Part shown: positions 1 through 8,911 of the stretch, in pieces | Layout of the letters: every line of letters begins with the position of its first letter | Numbering within the stretch: the stretch's first letter is position 1 | From: Lactiplantibacillus pentosus | GTDB taxonomy: Bacteria; Bacillota; Bacilli; Lactobacillales; Lactobacillaceae | Direction of reading: 5' to 3' | Assembly (NCBI RefSeq): GCF_003641185.1 | Contig: NZ_CP032757.1 | Location: forward strand, 1,116,001-1,180,000 | DNA length: 64,000 nt | Notes under the pieces: model-generated | Databases searched by the model: none | The model's input: only the letters and a program-made list of their open reading frames with translations | What the model was told of the DNA's origin: nothing | Translations under genes and position numbers: made by a program

Positions 1-2
1 TA

Positions 3-803
3 GCTAAGAGCCTTCACATTACCTTATCGTGGATGCAGTGGTTCCTAGCAGGGATCGTTCCCGGGATTATTTGTTTGTTGGTTGTGCCATATTTAATCTA
101 TAAAATGTATCCACCAGAAATCAAAGATACGCCCAATGCCAAGGAATGGGCTGACAATGAGTTAAGCAAAATGGGCAAGATGAGCTTACCTGAAAAAATC
201 ATGGGCGCTGTCTTCCTATTAGCCTTAGTTTTGTGGATGTTATCAAGCTTTATCGGTTTGGAAGCCTCATTAGTTGCCTTCATGGCCGTTTCATTGCTGT
301 TAGTTGCTGGGGTATTGTCCGTTGACGATGTCCTGCACGAAACTGGTGCTTGGAACACGTTGGTTTGGTTCTCGATTTTGATCTTCATGGCCAATGAGTT
401 AAACAAACTCGGGTTTATTCCGTGGTTATCAGGTGCCATTGGTGGCGCGCTGAAAGGCTTCAGCTGGGGCATTGTCTTGGCAGCGTTAGTGCTGTTCTAT
501 TTCTACAGTCATTATTTGTTTGCCAGTGGGACGGCCCACGTGTCTGCCATGTACGGCGCATTGCTCGGGGTGGCGGTTTCTGCCGGTGCTCCCGCGGCCT
601 TCTCAGCATTGATGCTCGGCTTTACCGGGTCGATCTTTGCTTCGACGACGCATTACGCGAATGGTCCGGCCAGTGTGCTCTTCGGTTCGGGTTATGTGAC
701 GCAAGGTAAATGGTGGCAGTTAAACTTCGTACTCGGTCTCTTCTACTTAGTCGTTTGGGGTGGCGTTGGCGCGCTCTGGATGAAAGTAATTGGCATTTGG
801 TAG
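3..803 (+). CDS. DASS-family dicarboxylate/citrate transporter, C-terminal part
   Basis: The reading frame is already open at the left edge, so this is the C-terminal part of a longer transporter. It has at least six hydrophobic segments. The pattern ITLSWMQWFLAGIVPG, followed by a helix and the polar YPPEIKDTP stretch, is typical of the 2-oxoglutarate/malate (SodiT, CitT-like) branch of the DASS family. The late segment with SGTAHVSAMYGA and FTGSIFASTTHYANGP matches the second Ser/Thr-rich substrate hairpin of that family. It sits tail-to-tail with the citR gene and next to the citrate lyase genes, so it probably imports citrate, malate or a related acid. The substrate is inferred from context. 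An internal ATG at 33 lies inside a helix and is not taken as the start. Confidence 0.85.
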   Translation, partial: AKSLHITLSWMQWFLAGIVPGIICLLVVPYLIYKMYPPEIKDTPNAKEWADNELSKMGKMSLPEKIMGAVFLLALVLWMLSSFIGLEASLVAFMAVSLLLVAGVLSVDDVLHETGAWNTLVWFSILIFMANELNKLGFIPWLSGAIGGALKGFSWGIVLAALVLFYFYSHYLFASGTAHVSAMYGALLGVAVSAGAPAAFSALMLGFTGSIFASTTHYANGPASVLFGSGYVTQGKWWQLNFVLGLFYLVVWGGVGALWMKVIGIW

Positions 804-815
804 ACTGAGCGACTG

Positions 816-867
816 AAAAAACAGGTACCAGGCTGCCGCGAACCGGTCAGCGTTGGTACCTGTTTTA
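816..867. terminator. Bidirectional rho-independent terminator
   Basis: A stem AAACAGGTACCA pairs with TGGTACCTGTTT and is flanked by A-rich and T-rich tracts on both sides. It lies between the convergent transporter and citR genes and can serve both. Confidence 0.8.
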
Positions 868-878
868 ATAAGTCACAT

Positions 879-1841
879 TTATGATTGAAGTGGGGTGGCT
901 TGGTCTTCTTGTAAGACGCGGTTGGCTACGGCTTCGTCAATAATGATGTCCGTGAGCAGATGTCCCCGCAGCGCACCCAGCAAGGCCTTACTTTTAAACT
1001 TGCTTTTGATGACGCCAAAGCGCCGGGGCACCTTCAAAATGGCGGCCATCTTAGCGCCGAATAACTTGTCATGGTCGGTGTTCAAGATCCGGCCGTTGAT
1101 ATCGTAAGGCCGACCATAAAGCATGCCAGCGACGGCCTCAGGATCCGCGCCACCCAAGATGGCTTGCTGATGGGCTTTCCACACTGGAATCGAGTCGATC
1201 GATGCCAAGGTCCCGATACCCGCGAACAACATGTCCATCCGGTCAAAATTACTGATGGCCGGGGTAATGGCGGGTTCCTGGGCAAGTGCCTGGTGAGCCC
1301 GGTCATTAAACAGGTAGAGTGGTGCTGGAATTGTGACGTACTTGGCGCTGAACTTCGCAGCCGCTTTTTGTACGAGTGGGGTCGACCCATTGGCAGCGTT
1401 GGTTTTCAAGTTGTCACCCATGAACTGCGTAAACAGCAAGTCATCGCGGGTGCTAATCTGAAAGTTGTCGATGACGCTGAGGACGGTGCCGCCCCACGCC
1501 ACGCCGATAATCTGACTTTGCAAGATTTGATGTTGAATCTCTTCTGCGGCGAATTGAATGACATGGCGTTCATCGTCACTGGTCGTATCGGCATCTTTAA
1601 TGATGTAAATGTGATCAATCGGAAATTGTTTTTTGAATTTGGTTTCTAGTTCGCCATTGCGCTCGATGGGGGTGTTGATGCTGATTTTTACTAACCCGGT
1701 CGCCATTGCTTCGTCCAGATATTTGGAAATCAAGTAACGACTGACTTGATATTTTTTAGAAATTTCAGCAATGTTGATTTTCGATAAGTAGTAATCATGG
1801 GCAATCCCAATGAGCAGGCGGCGATGGTTCATATCGTCCAT
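879..1841 (-). CDS. citR: SorC/DeoR-family citrate regulator CitR
   Basis: About 320 residues. The N-terminal helix-turn-helix (ISKKYQVSRYLISKYLDEA) is followed by a SorC-type effector domain with GVAWGGTVLSVI and FAGIGTLASIDSIPVW. It is transcribed away from mae-citCDEF, the arrangement of the SorC-family activators CitI/CitR that respond to citrate in lactic acid bacteria. The start is placed at the ATG at 1841, which has an AGAGGT ribosome site 8 nt upstream. A longer frame from 1874 would start on top of a TATAAT -10 box and is unlikely. Its role as citrate-responsive activator of the adjacent operon is inferred from family and position. Confidence 0.88.
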   Translation of the reverse strand: MDDMNHRRLLIGIAHDYYLSKINIAEISKKYQVSRYLISKYLDEAMATGLVKISINTPIERNGELETKFKKQFPIDHIYIIKDADTTSDDERHVIQFAAEEIQHQILQSQIIGVAWGGTVLSVIDNFQISTRDDLLFTQFMGDNLKTNAANGSTPLVQKAAAKFSAKYVTIPAPLYLFNDRAHQALAQEPAITPAISNFDRMDMLFAGIGTLASIDSIPVWKAHQQAILGGADPEAVAGMLYGRPYDINGRILNTDHDKLFGAKMAAILKVPRRFGVIKSKFKSKALLGALRGHLLTDIIIDEAVANRVLQEDQATPLQS

Positions 1842-1872
1842 ATCGATGACCTCTTCGTTTAAAGATAAGTTC

Positions 1873-1951
1873 ATTATACCAGATAAACGGCATTTTAAAA
1901 ATTTAAAAAATACAGATTAAATTTGATATTTTTTAAAAATGGTCGTACACT
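1873..1951. promoter_or_regulatory. Divergent citR / mae-cit promoter region with AT-rich operator
   Basis: On the minus strand a TATAAT box (1873-1878) serves citR. On the plus strand TTGATA (1923-1928), 17 nt, then TACACT (1946-1951) forms a good sigma-A promoter for mae. Between them lies an AT-rich imperfect inverted repeat: a CATTTTAAAAAT half near 1891 faces TATTTTTTAAAAATG near 1927. This suits a SorC-family operator in which CitR controls both directions; the binding itself is inferred. Confidence 0.65.
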
Positions 1952-2001
1952 GAATTTAACAAAGATGAACGGTATTTTGACGAAAGAGAAGGCATGACAA
2001 A

Positions 2002-3165
2002 ATGGTTGAACAAGATGAAATTTTAAAGCTGCACGCGGCACATACCGGCGTGTTGGAAGTCAAATCGGATTTGGCAGTGACGGACAAGGCAGAACTCGGA
2101 CAGGCTTACACTCCGGGAGTTGCGGTGATTTCGAAGCTGATTGCGGCCCATCCTGAACTGAAGGCGAAGTACACGATGAGTGGTAAATTGGTCGCCTTGA
2201 TCACGGATGGTTCGGCTGTTTTGGGACTCGGCAACATCGGCCCGGCTGGTGGTTTGCCTGTCGTAGAAGGTAAGGCTTTACTCTATAAAAACTTAGCTGG
2301 CATCAACGCGATTCCGTTAGCGCTCAATCAAGTCAGCGTTCCTGAAATGGTCAAGACCATCAAGAACCTGTCGCTTTCGTTTGCTGGGATTCATCTCGAA
2401 GATATTACGGCGCCCAAGTGTTTCGAGTTGGAAGCCGCGCTCAAAGCTGAGTTGAACATCCCAGTTTACCACGACGACCAAGAAGGGACGGCCATCGTGG
2501 TGTTAGCAGGATTGATCAATGCCGCCCACGTGGTTGGCAAATCCTTACAACAGCTACGGGTCGTTGTGAATGGCGTTGGAGCTTCTGGTTTGGCCACTGC
2601 TCGTTTGCTCGCGGCAGTCGGCGTTAAACAACTGACGCTCGTCGACGTATACGGGGTCGTGACTGCGGATGATTCGCGCTATAACCGTTACCAACGGGAC
2701 TTAGCTAAGCAACTCGGCACACCGGCAACGTTGAAGGGCCAACCTTTGGCGAAGGTCATGGCAAATCAAGACGCATTTATCGGCTTGTCGGATGCCAATG
2801 TCTTGTCCGCAGGCGCCGTGCACTTGATGAATCATGATCCAATCATTTTCGCGTTGGCGAACCCGGTACCAGAAATCGACCCAGCCGTTGCTGAAAAGGC
2901 GGGTGCGGCAGTGATTGCGACCGGCTCAAGTCAGTATCCTAATCAGGTCAATAATATTTTGGCCTTCCCAGGATTATTCAAAGGATTACTCGAAAATGGA
3001 GTCAAACAAGTCGATGATGACCTGCAAGTTAAAATCGCCAAGGCATTGGCGGCCACGGTCAAGAATCCGACCGCGCAAGCCATTGTCCCCAGCGTGTTTG
3101 ATCCAGCCGTGGTGCCAAACGTGACGGCCGCGGTTGCCGCTTCAGCCGAGACTAGTCAAGCATAG
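2002..3165 (+). CDS. mae: Malic enzyme / oxaloacetate decarboxylase (CitM type)
   Basis: A 387-residue short malic enzyme. Family landmarks in order: YTPGVA, ITDGSAVLGLGNIGPAGG with the catalytic lysine in the following VEGKALLYK, the metal site in HLEDITAPKC and HDDQEGTAIV, the NAD(P) loop VNGVGASGLA, and the C-terminal ALANPVPEI and ATGSSQYPNQVNN. An AGAAGG ribosome site precedes the ATG. It is first in the citCDEF operon. In related citrate clusters the malic enzyme homologue (CitM) decarboxylates the oxaloacetate released by citrate lyase to pyruvate, and that is the likely main job here. It is a different family subtype from mleS at 16 kb. Confidence 0.92.
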   Translation: MVEQDEILKLHAAHTGVLEVKSDLAVTDKAELGQAYTPGVAVISKLIAAHPELKAKYTMSGKLVALITDGSAVLGLGNIGPAGGLPVVEGKALLYKNLAGINAIPLALNQVSVPEMVKTIKNLSLSFAGIHLEDITAPKCFELEAALKAELNIPVYHDDQEGTAIVVLAGLINAAHVVGKSLQQLRVVVNGVGASGLATARLLAAVGVKQLTLVDVYGVVTADDSRYNRYQRDLAKQLGTPATLKGQPLAKVMANQDAFIGLSDANVLSAGAVHLMNHDPIIFALANPVPEIDPAVAEKAGAAVIATGSSQYPNQVNNILAFPGLFKGLLENGVKQVDDDLQVKIAKALAATVKNPTAQAIVPSVFDPAVVPNVTAAVAASAETSQA

Positions 3166-3176
3166 GAGGGTTCCAG

Positions 3177-4232
3177 ATGACAGCGCAAGTCGTTGAGTTA
3201 CAACTGAATAATTCACGCGAACGCACCCAGTGGCAACAATTCTTAAGCTCACTGGATATCACTAATTTCAGTGATCAGGAAGTGGATAAAATCGACTTGA
3301 CCCTGGGCTTGATGGAAGACGACCAGTTAGTCGGGACCGGTTCATTAGCTGGGAACGTGCTGAAATACGTCGGCGTTTGTAATCGGGATAGTCAGCCGGG
3401 AGCACGGTTCAATCAAATCGTGAGTGCACTAGTCAGCCGTGCGTTTCAAGCCCAACAGTTTCATTTGATGGTCTTCACGAAAGCTAAGTATTCGCAGAGC
3501 TTTCAACACGTAGGCTTTAAAGAGCTGGCGCACTCGGATGAAGCGGCGGTGCTTGAAAACGGGACGCCGGATATTGCTGATTTTGTTCAACAGTTACCGA
3601 CGATTCCGGATCAGGAAAACAAGCGCATTGGTGCGATCGTGATGAACGCCAACCCGTTTACTCAGGGCCATCGCGAATTGGTCGCTCAAGCGGCTGCGGC
3701 CTGTGACTTGGTGTACGTCTTCGTGGTCGCCACCAACGCTAGTTTATTCAAAACTGCCGAACGGCTTGAGTTAGTTCGACAGGGCACCGCAGACTTGGCG
3801 AATGTCCGGGTCGTCAGCGGGGGCGATTATCTGGTCAGTGCAGCTACCTTTCCTGCTTATTTCTTAGACTCAGCGGAAAGTGCCATTAAGGCGCAAACCA
3901 CCTTAGATGCGCGGATCTTCCGCGACCAGTTGGCGCCACGGTTGCACCTGACGACCCGCTTCGTTGGTACTGAGCCAACCTCGCGTACGACTGGCATTTA
4001 CAACCAGGTGCTACAACGCGAGTTACCGCCAAAAGTGGCATTACAGGTAATTCCGCGTAAAACGGTCGGGACCGAGCCCATCTCAGCCCGCACCGTTCGC
4101 CAGGCGATTCAAACCGGCGAGTTAACTAAGTTAGATCAACTCGTACCGTCCACGACGGCGCGTTTTATTAAAACTCATTTAGCAACATTACAGAAGCGTA
4201 TTCAGGAAGGAATGAAAATTAATGGAAATTAA
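3177..4232 (+). CDS. citC: Citrate lyase ligase (acetyl-CoA-synthesising SH-ligase)
   Basis: 351 residues. It activates citrate lyase by acetylating the thiol of the prosthetic group on CitD with acetate and ATP. An N-terminal GNAT-like part is followed by a nucleotidyltransferase domain with the signature NANPFTQGHRELV (NPFTQGH at about residues 159-165) and a late ISARTVRQAI motif typical of CitC. It starts 11 bp after mae with an AGGAGGGT ribosome site, and its last 11 nt overlap citD. The order citC-citD-citE-citF is the standard one. Confidence 0.95.
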   Translation: MTAQVVELQLNNSRERTQWQQFLSSLDITNFSDQEVDKIDLTLGLMEDDQLVGTGSLAGNVLKYVGVCNRDSQPGARFNQIVSALVSRAFQAQQFHLMVFTKAKYSQSFQHVGFKELAHSDEAAVLENGTPDIADFVQQLPTIPDQENKRIGAIVMNANPFTQGHRELVAQAAAACDLVYVFVVATNASLFKTAERLELVRQGTADLANVRVVSGGDYLVSAATFPAYFLDSAESAIKAQTTLDARIFRDQLAPRLHLTTRFVGTEPTSRTTGIYNQVLQRELPPKVALQVIPRKTVGTEPISARTVRQAIQTGELTKLDQLVPSTTARFIKTHLATLQKRIQEGMKINGN

Positions 4233-4512
4233 GACTACGGCTGTGGCCGGAACGTTGGAATCTTCCGATATTCAAATCATGTTGGCTGCGGGAGGCACTG
4301 GCATTCAGATTGACTTGGAATCAGATGTCATCAAGCAATTTGGGGCCCAAATCAAACAGGTCATCACGACGACGCTGCAACAACTCGGTATCGAAAATGC
4401 CAAGGTCAAGGCAGTGGATAAGGGTGCGTTAGATTGTGTCATCAAAGCACGGACGATTACCGCTGCTCAACGCGCATTGGAACAAACGACACCAGCATGG
4501 GAGGTCTTATAA
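4222..4512 (+). CDS. citD: Citrate lyase acyl carrier protein (gamma subunit)
   Basis: 96 residues, the normal size of CitD. Near the N-terminus AGTLESSDIQI contains the conserved serine (Ser14) that carries the phosphoribosyl-dephospho-CoA group. The KGALDCVIKAR segment near the C-terminus is also typical. It overlaps citC by 11 nt and shares its last base with the citE start (TAATG), so translation is coupled along the operon. The transferase that loads the prosthetic group, CitX, is encoded at 12.3 kb rather than in this operon. Confidence 0.95.
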   Translation: MEIKTTAVAGTLESSDIQIMLAAGGTGIQIDLESDVIKQFGAQIKQVITTTLQQLGIENAKVKAVDKGALDCVIKARTITAAQRALEQTTPAWEVL

Positions 4513-5426
4513 TGGCTGAAAAAGAAGAACGCTTACGGCGGACAATGATGTTTGTGCCTGGTAATAATCCGGCCATGGTCAAAGACGCGGGAATTTATGG
4601 CGCTGATTCAATCATGTTTGACTTGGAAGATGCCGTCTCAATGGCTGAAAAGGATGCGGCTCGGGTCTTGGTCTATGAAGCCCTTAAAACGCAAGATTAT
4701 GGCAATGCCGAATTAGTCGTGCGGATCAATGGCTTGGATACGTCGTACTACGCCAATGACGTCAAAGCAATGGTCAAGGCGGGCATCGACGTGATTCGGT
4801 TGCCAAAGGTCGAATCCGCTGAAATGATCCAACAACTCGAAAAAGACGTGGCTGCAGCGGAAACTGAATTTGGCTTGTCAGTTGGCACGACTCATTTGAT
4901 GGCCGCCATCGAAAGTGCCAAAGGGGTCTTGAATGCGCCAGCGATTGCCGCTGCTTCTGATCGGATGATTGGGGTCGCGCTATCCGCTGAAGATTACACC
5001 ACTGACATGAAGACTCACCGTTATCCGGATGGTGCCGAACTTGAATTTGCCCGCAACATGGTCCTCCACGCCGCACGGGCCGCTGGAATTGCCGCCTTCG
5101 ATACGGTCTTCACGAATATGGCCGACCCAGATGGGTTCTACCGTGAGACGCGGCACATCCATCAACTCGGATTTGATGGGAAGTCATTGGTCAACCCACG
5201 GCAGATTCCAATGGTCAACTCGGTCTATGAACCAACCAAGGATGAAGTCGTTAAGGCCCAAAAAGTGATTGCCGCCATCGAAGAAGCCCGTATCAAAGGT
5301 TCCGGAGTCATCTCGATGAATGGTCAAATGGTCGACCGGCCAGTCGTCTTGCGTGCACAGCGGGTCATGCAGTTAGCCAAGGTTTCCAACTTACTTGATG
5401 AGGAGGGCAATTACATTGAAAAATAG
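4512..5426 (+). CDS. citE: Citrate lyase beta subunit (citryl-ACP lyase)
   Basis: 304 residues starting at the ATG that overlaps the citD stop (TAATG). It cleaves citryl-ACP to oxaloacetate and acetyl-ACP. The HpcH/HpaI-type TIM barrel shows [13 protein letters not shown] at the start, then [26 protein letters not shown] and [13 protein letters not shown] (acidic metal and substrate residues), and [10 protein letters not shown]. In-frame upstream codons give a longer frame inside citD that is rejected because family proteins begin at about this methionine. The last 11 nt overlap citF. Confidence 0.95.
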   Translation: MAEKEERLRRTMMFVPGNNPAMVKDAGIYGADSIMFDLEDAVSMAEKDAARVLVYEALKTQDYGNAELVVRINGLDTSYYANDVKAMVKAGIDVIRLPKVESAEMIQQLEKDVAAAETEFGLSVGTTHLMAAIESAKGVLNAPAIAAASDRMIGVALSAEDYTTDMKTHRYPDGAELEFARNMVLHAARAAGIAAFDTVFTNMADPDGFYRETRHIHQLGFDGKSLVNPRQIPMVNSVYEPTKDEVVKAQKVIAAIEEARIKGSGVISMNGQMVDRPVVLRAQRVMQLAKVSNLLDEEGNYIEK

Positions 5427-6954
5427 CGTAAACCGTGAATTACCAGATGAATTATTGTCGAAGTTAAACTACCAGGGCTTCGAATCCACTGAAATCGGCC
5501 ATCCCGAAATTCAGCGGGTCGCCCCAAAAGTCCACGTTTCAACCGGTGACGATAAGGTCGTCGATTCGATCAAAGACGTGGTCAAGGCGACCGTCAAAGA
5601 TGGCATGACGATTTCATTTCACCACCATTTTCGGAATGGGGATTTCGTCTTCAACCAAGTCATGCGGGCAATCATTGATGCCGGTATCCAGAATCTAACT
5701 TTGGCACCTTCCTCATTAACGGGTGTCATGAATGATATGGTGATCGAAGCCATCAAGGCGGGGACGATTACCAACATCACCAGTTCTGGGATGCGTGGCT
5801 CACTTGGCGACTTCGTTTCACACGGTGGGTTGAAGAACCCGGTCATCTTCCGTTCACACGGTAACCGGGCACGGGCCATCGAACACGGCGATATTAAGAT
5901 CGACGTGGCTTTCCTGGGGGTTCCAAATGCGGATCGGTTAGGTAATGCGAATGGGATGGCTGGTAAAGCAGTCTTCGGTTCATTGGGCTACGCGTTAATG
6001 GACGCGCAATACGCCGATCAAGTGGTCTTACTCACGGATAACCTAGTTGCTTATCCAAATACGCCAGCTTCAATCAAGCAAACGCAAGTTGATTACGTGG
6101 TCAAAGTCGACCAAGTCGGTGATCCAGACAAGATTGGTTCTGGTGCAACGCGCTTTACCAAGGATCCAAAGGAATTGAAGATTGCGCAGACGGTCAATGA
6201 CGTCATCGTCAACTCACCATACTTCAAGGACGGCTTCTCATTCCAAACTGGTTCCGGTGGTGCCGCCCTGGCCGTAACCCGCTACTTACGCCAAGCCATG
6301 CTCGATAATCAAATCAAAGCATCTTTTGCACTCGGTGGGATTACCAAACCAACTACCGACTTGCTCGAAGAAGGGTTAGTCGACAAAGTCATGGACGTTC
6401 AAGATTTTGATAAGGGCGCCGCGGCTTCGATGCACGCCAACCCAAATCAACAAGAAATCGATGCTTCCTGGTACGCGGATCCAGACAACAAGGGTGCGAT
6501 GGTCGACCAATTAGATGTCGCCATTCTCAGTGCCTTGGAAGTCGACACCCATTTCAACGTCAACGTCATGTCTGGTTCTGACGGGGTCATTCGGGGTGCA
6601 ATCGGTGGTCACCAAGACGCTGCGACGGCCAAGTTAACGATTATTTCTGCGCCACTCGTTCGGGGCCGGTTAGCCACGATCGTGCCGGATGTTACGACGG
6701 TCGTGACACCAGGCGATTCGATTGATGTCGTAGTCACTGAATATGGGATTGCCATCAACCCACGGCGGCAAGACTTGGTCAAGGCATTGAGCCACGTTCC
6801 AGGTGTGCCCGTTTACACGATTGAAGAACTTCAACAAATGGCCGAAAAGAAAGTCGGTCAACCACAACCACTTGAATTCACTGACCGGACTGTTGCATTG
6901 ATTGAATATCGCGACGGCACGATTATTGATACGATCAAAGCGGTTAAGGACTAA
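5416..6954 (+). CDS. citF: Citrate lyase alpha subunit (citrate:acetyl-ACP transferase)
   Basis: 512 residues, typical for CitF. The start is taken as the TTG at 5416 because AGGAGGG lies 8 nt upstream; the frame opens at 5395 but has no ribosome site there. It exchanges acetate for citrate on the CitD carrier. Recognisable stretches are [29 protein letters not shown], the glycine-rich [15 protein letters not shown] and the C-terminal [13 protein letters not shown]. It is the last gene of the mae-cit operon and is followed by a terminator. Confidence 0.95.
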   Translation: MKNSVNRELPDELLSKLNYQGFESTEIGHPEIQRVAPKVHVSTGDDKVVDSIKDVVKATVKDGMTISFHHHFRNGDFVFNQVMRAIIDAGIQNLTLAPSSLTGVMNDMVIEAIKAGTITNITSSGMRGSLGDFVSHGGLKNPVIFRSHGNRARAIEHGDIKIDVAFLGVPNADRLGNANGMAGKAVFGSLGYALMDAQYADQVVLLTDNLVAYPNTPASIKQTQVDYVVKVDQVGDPDKIGSGATRFTKDPKELKIAQTVNDVIVNSPYFKDGFSFQTGSGGAALAVTRYLRQAMLDNQIKASFALGGITKPTTDLLEEGLVDKVMDVQDFDKGAAASMHANPNQQEIDASWYADPDNKGAMVDQLDVAILSALEVDTHFNVNVMSGSDGVIRGAIGGHQDAATAKLTIISAPLVRGRLATIVPDVTTVVTPGDSIDVVVTEYGIAINPRRQDLVKALSHVPGVPVYTIEELQQMAEKKVGQPQPLEFTDRTVALIEYRDGTIIDTIKAVKD

Positions 6955-6969
6955 CCTAATACTGATTAA

Positions 6970-7010
6970 TAATGACCTTGCTGGTAAATTGCCAGTTGGG
7001 TCATTTTTAT
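6970..7010 (+). terminator. Terminator of the mae-cit operon
   Basis: AATGACC and GGGTCATT pair around an inner CTGGTAA/TTGCCAG stem, and a T-rich run follows, about 16 nt after the citF stop. Confidence 0.8.
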
Positions 7011-7114
7011 TTAAGGTAAATCAATCTGAATTGAGCAGGGGCGTTCGATGGCATTATGTCTAATGTGAGCCTAAAAGCGACGAAATATGTAGTACAATAT
7101 AAATAGTTGCGAGT

Positions 7115-8180
7115 TGTGCCTATTGTTATTTAGTATTAAAGATGATTAAATCATCCCAGTTAGTTGGTTTGTTGTTCGTCAGCCGGTGCGTGTCTTAGTC
7201 CGACCTCCGGGGCTGGCTGACAACGCTGGAACAGGGCGGACATCGATTTGAACTCACGCAGAAGACCACTGCGCAATTTCAAATACGAGTCTTCTTCTAG
7301 CCCGGGAAATTCACCCGGACAAGAAGAATTTCGCCCTTGAGCATTGTCCGCCAGCCCCTCCAGTCGGGAACCCGCTCGAATGGCAGATGAACGGCCACCT
7401 ATCCGGGTGCAACTGACCACTGAATGTTAGGAAACAGGTCCTTTAGATAAACTCTTAATCAGCAATGACGCTGATTTGTGGCACGTAAATCCTGTGAAGA
7501 CGGTCTAAAAATTATTGATAAGTATTACTGGTAACTAGCTTTAAAATTTACCGATCATATTGCCTTTCATCTTGGATTCAAGGTTTGTAATCTCGGTCGA
7601 CTAGAAAAGACAACAATGCTCAGTGATGCTATTGGTTTATAATGTTCAAATACAAGTTAGGATAACTTAGTGAAAATCAGTAGCTCACCTTACAGTTTGA
7701 ATGCTCAAAATAACCGTATGTTAAGAATCAATGACCAATCCATCAAAAAGTTGGGCCCGCACATGTCTGCCTTTCGAATACCATCCCGGCTGGAAGGTAT
7801 TCGGGGCAAGGCCCAGTGATTCCCAGAGTGTGAGGTTCAGACGGGTTGGGACTGAGGATTAGCCTAGCTAGAACGTTAAGCGGCGAACTTCCGCTTGGCG
7901 TTCTGGCGTAGCTAACCGGAAGTCCCAGTCTGACCAGAACACGTTTCATCCATATCGCGGGCAACGTGAAAGACCAGTATTTAAGACGTGGGCTTCGGCT
8001 TAAATCTGTGTCCACTACGTTACGGCCATTGACTAGAATGCCTGGAAGCCGGACTAGGACGTAGCAATCACAGAAAGTTTACGGTAACTCGCACTGTTTC
8101 CAGCGGGTCTCAGCTGGTAGCTCTTGAACTTAAAAACTAGCATGATTTAATCATCTATAATGCCGAATAATAACAAGCGC
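7115..8180 (+). repeat. Structured TIR element, copy 1 (long-hairpin variant)
   Basis: A gene-free element of about 1.07 kb. The left end (TAGTATTAAAGATGATTAAATCAT, read in two parts at 7130-7154) and the right end (CATGATTTAATCAT at 8141-8154, with an AATAATAACAAGCGC tail) are inverted repeats around ATGATTTAATCAT. Left module: GGGGCTGGCTGACAACGC (about 7208) closes with GCATTGTCCGCCAGCCCC (about 7341), enclosing a TTTGAA/TTCAAA hairpin and a TTCTTCT/AGAAGAA plus CCCGGG/CCCGG hairpin. The right module (about 7755-8060) has the same plan in inverted orientation. An AT-rich spacer separates the modules. Unlike copies 2-5, its right module carries a hairpin of over 100 nt at about 7830-7937. 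No ORF is shared between copies. Confidence 0.85.
7830..7937. other. Extended hairpin specific to copy 1
   Basis: A strong nested hairpin stands where the other copies have a hairpin of about 40 nt. The innermost stem GAACGTTAAGCGG (7871-7883) pairs with CCGCTTGGCGTTC (7891-7903) over 13 bp including two G-T wobbles. Outside it, GGTTCAGAC and TTGGGACT pair with AGTCCCA and GTCTGACC at 7921-7935. Confidence 0.75.
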
Positions 8181-8218
8181 AACGCGTGTAGCGAATGATA
8201 AGGTGATGTGAGTGAATA

Positions 8219-8458
8219 ATGATGGATCAATTTCCAAATTTTAAGCTATTTATCGATAAATACTTACCATGGCTGGCCGTGATTGGTTTTGTTGTGACGG
8301 TTAGTGCTAATGGTAATGTCTGGCTGTATTTTATGGCAGTGCTGATTGTATTCGTGGTGGTCGCAATTATTGACTTACTATTCAAATATTGGAACCACGC
8401 CAAAATTTTAGGCATCATGATTGTCCTTTTAGTGCTTGGATTATGGTTGAATCGCTAA
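8219..8458 (+). CDS. Small three-helix membrane protein, unknown function
   Basis: 79 residues with three hydrophobic segments (about residues 15-31, 33-53 and 61-76) and a short polar loop FKYWNHAK between the last two. A weak AAGGTGA ribosome site lies about 12 nt upstream, and two adjacent ATGs (8219, 8222) could start it. I do not recognise a family. It stands alone just after repeat element copy 1 and before the fum promoter region. Confidence 0.6.
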   Translation: MMDQFPNFKLFIDKYLPWLAVIGFVVTVSANGNVWLYFMAVLIVFVVVAIIDLLFKYWNHAKILGIMIVLLVLGLWLNR

Positions 8459-8911
8459 GATTGGTGTTAGGTGGGCATATTCAGACTGTCTTTGTCAAAA
8501 ACATCTCGGCTAATTGCGATTAGTAGTAGGGGGTGCTTTTTGTCTTGGTTTGCGATGCCTCTTTTTTTGACATGGTTCGGTCATGCAGTCAGAAGCGCTG
8601 TTGCTCAGCCGATGTGATTTCTTGTCGATTTTGGACTATGAAAAGGGTAAGAAAGTGCCGATTACAATTAAAATTAATCAACAGAGATAAATCGCAACAT
8701 GTGAAAAAATAAACATTTTTATCGTGAACGCGATTGTTGCAAGTTGTAGATGACAAACCACTGCCACATCAACCTCATAACTAAAACTTATAACTAAATC
8801 GATGTTTGACTATAGTCTTCTGGAGGCGCTAAACTTAATTTATAAATTGAATGTTATTTTTTTCACACATTTAGTAAGCGCTTACCAACACATTAATTGG
8901 AGGTTATTAAC
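8459..8911. other. Intergenic region with fum promoter candidate
   Basis: About 450 bp without a gene. A possible fum promoter is TTGACT (8806-8811), an 18-nt spacer and TAAACT (8830-8835). Downstream of it lies the cre-like palindrome listed separately. The first 300 bp are AT-rich and show nothing I can assign. Confidence 0.4.
8873..8886. promoter_or_regulatory. Candidate CcpA cre site upstream of fum
   Basis: AGTAAGCGCTTACC contains the perfect 12-bp palindrome GTAAGCGCTTAC and fits the cre consensus with its central CG. It lies about 26 nt before the fum start and downstream of the likely promoter, a position where CcpA would block transcription. Confidence 0.65.

Noticed and set aside
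7160..8015. Open frames inside repeat element copy 1
   Set aside because: They are not conserved in the other copies and lie in hairpin-forming sequence.
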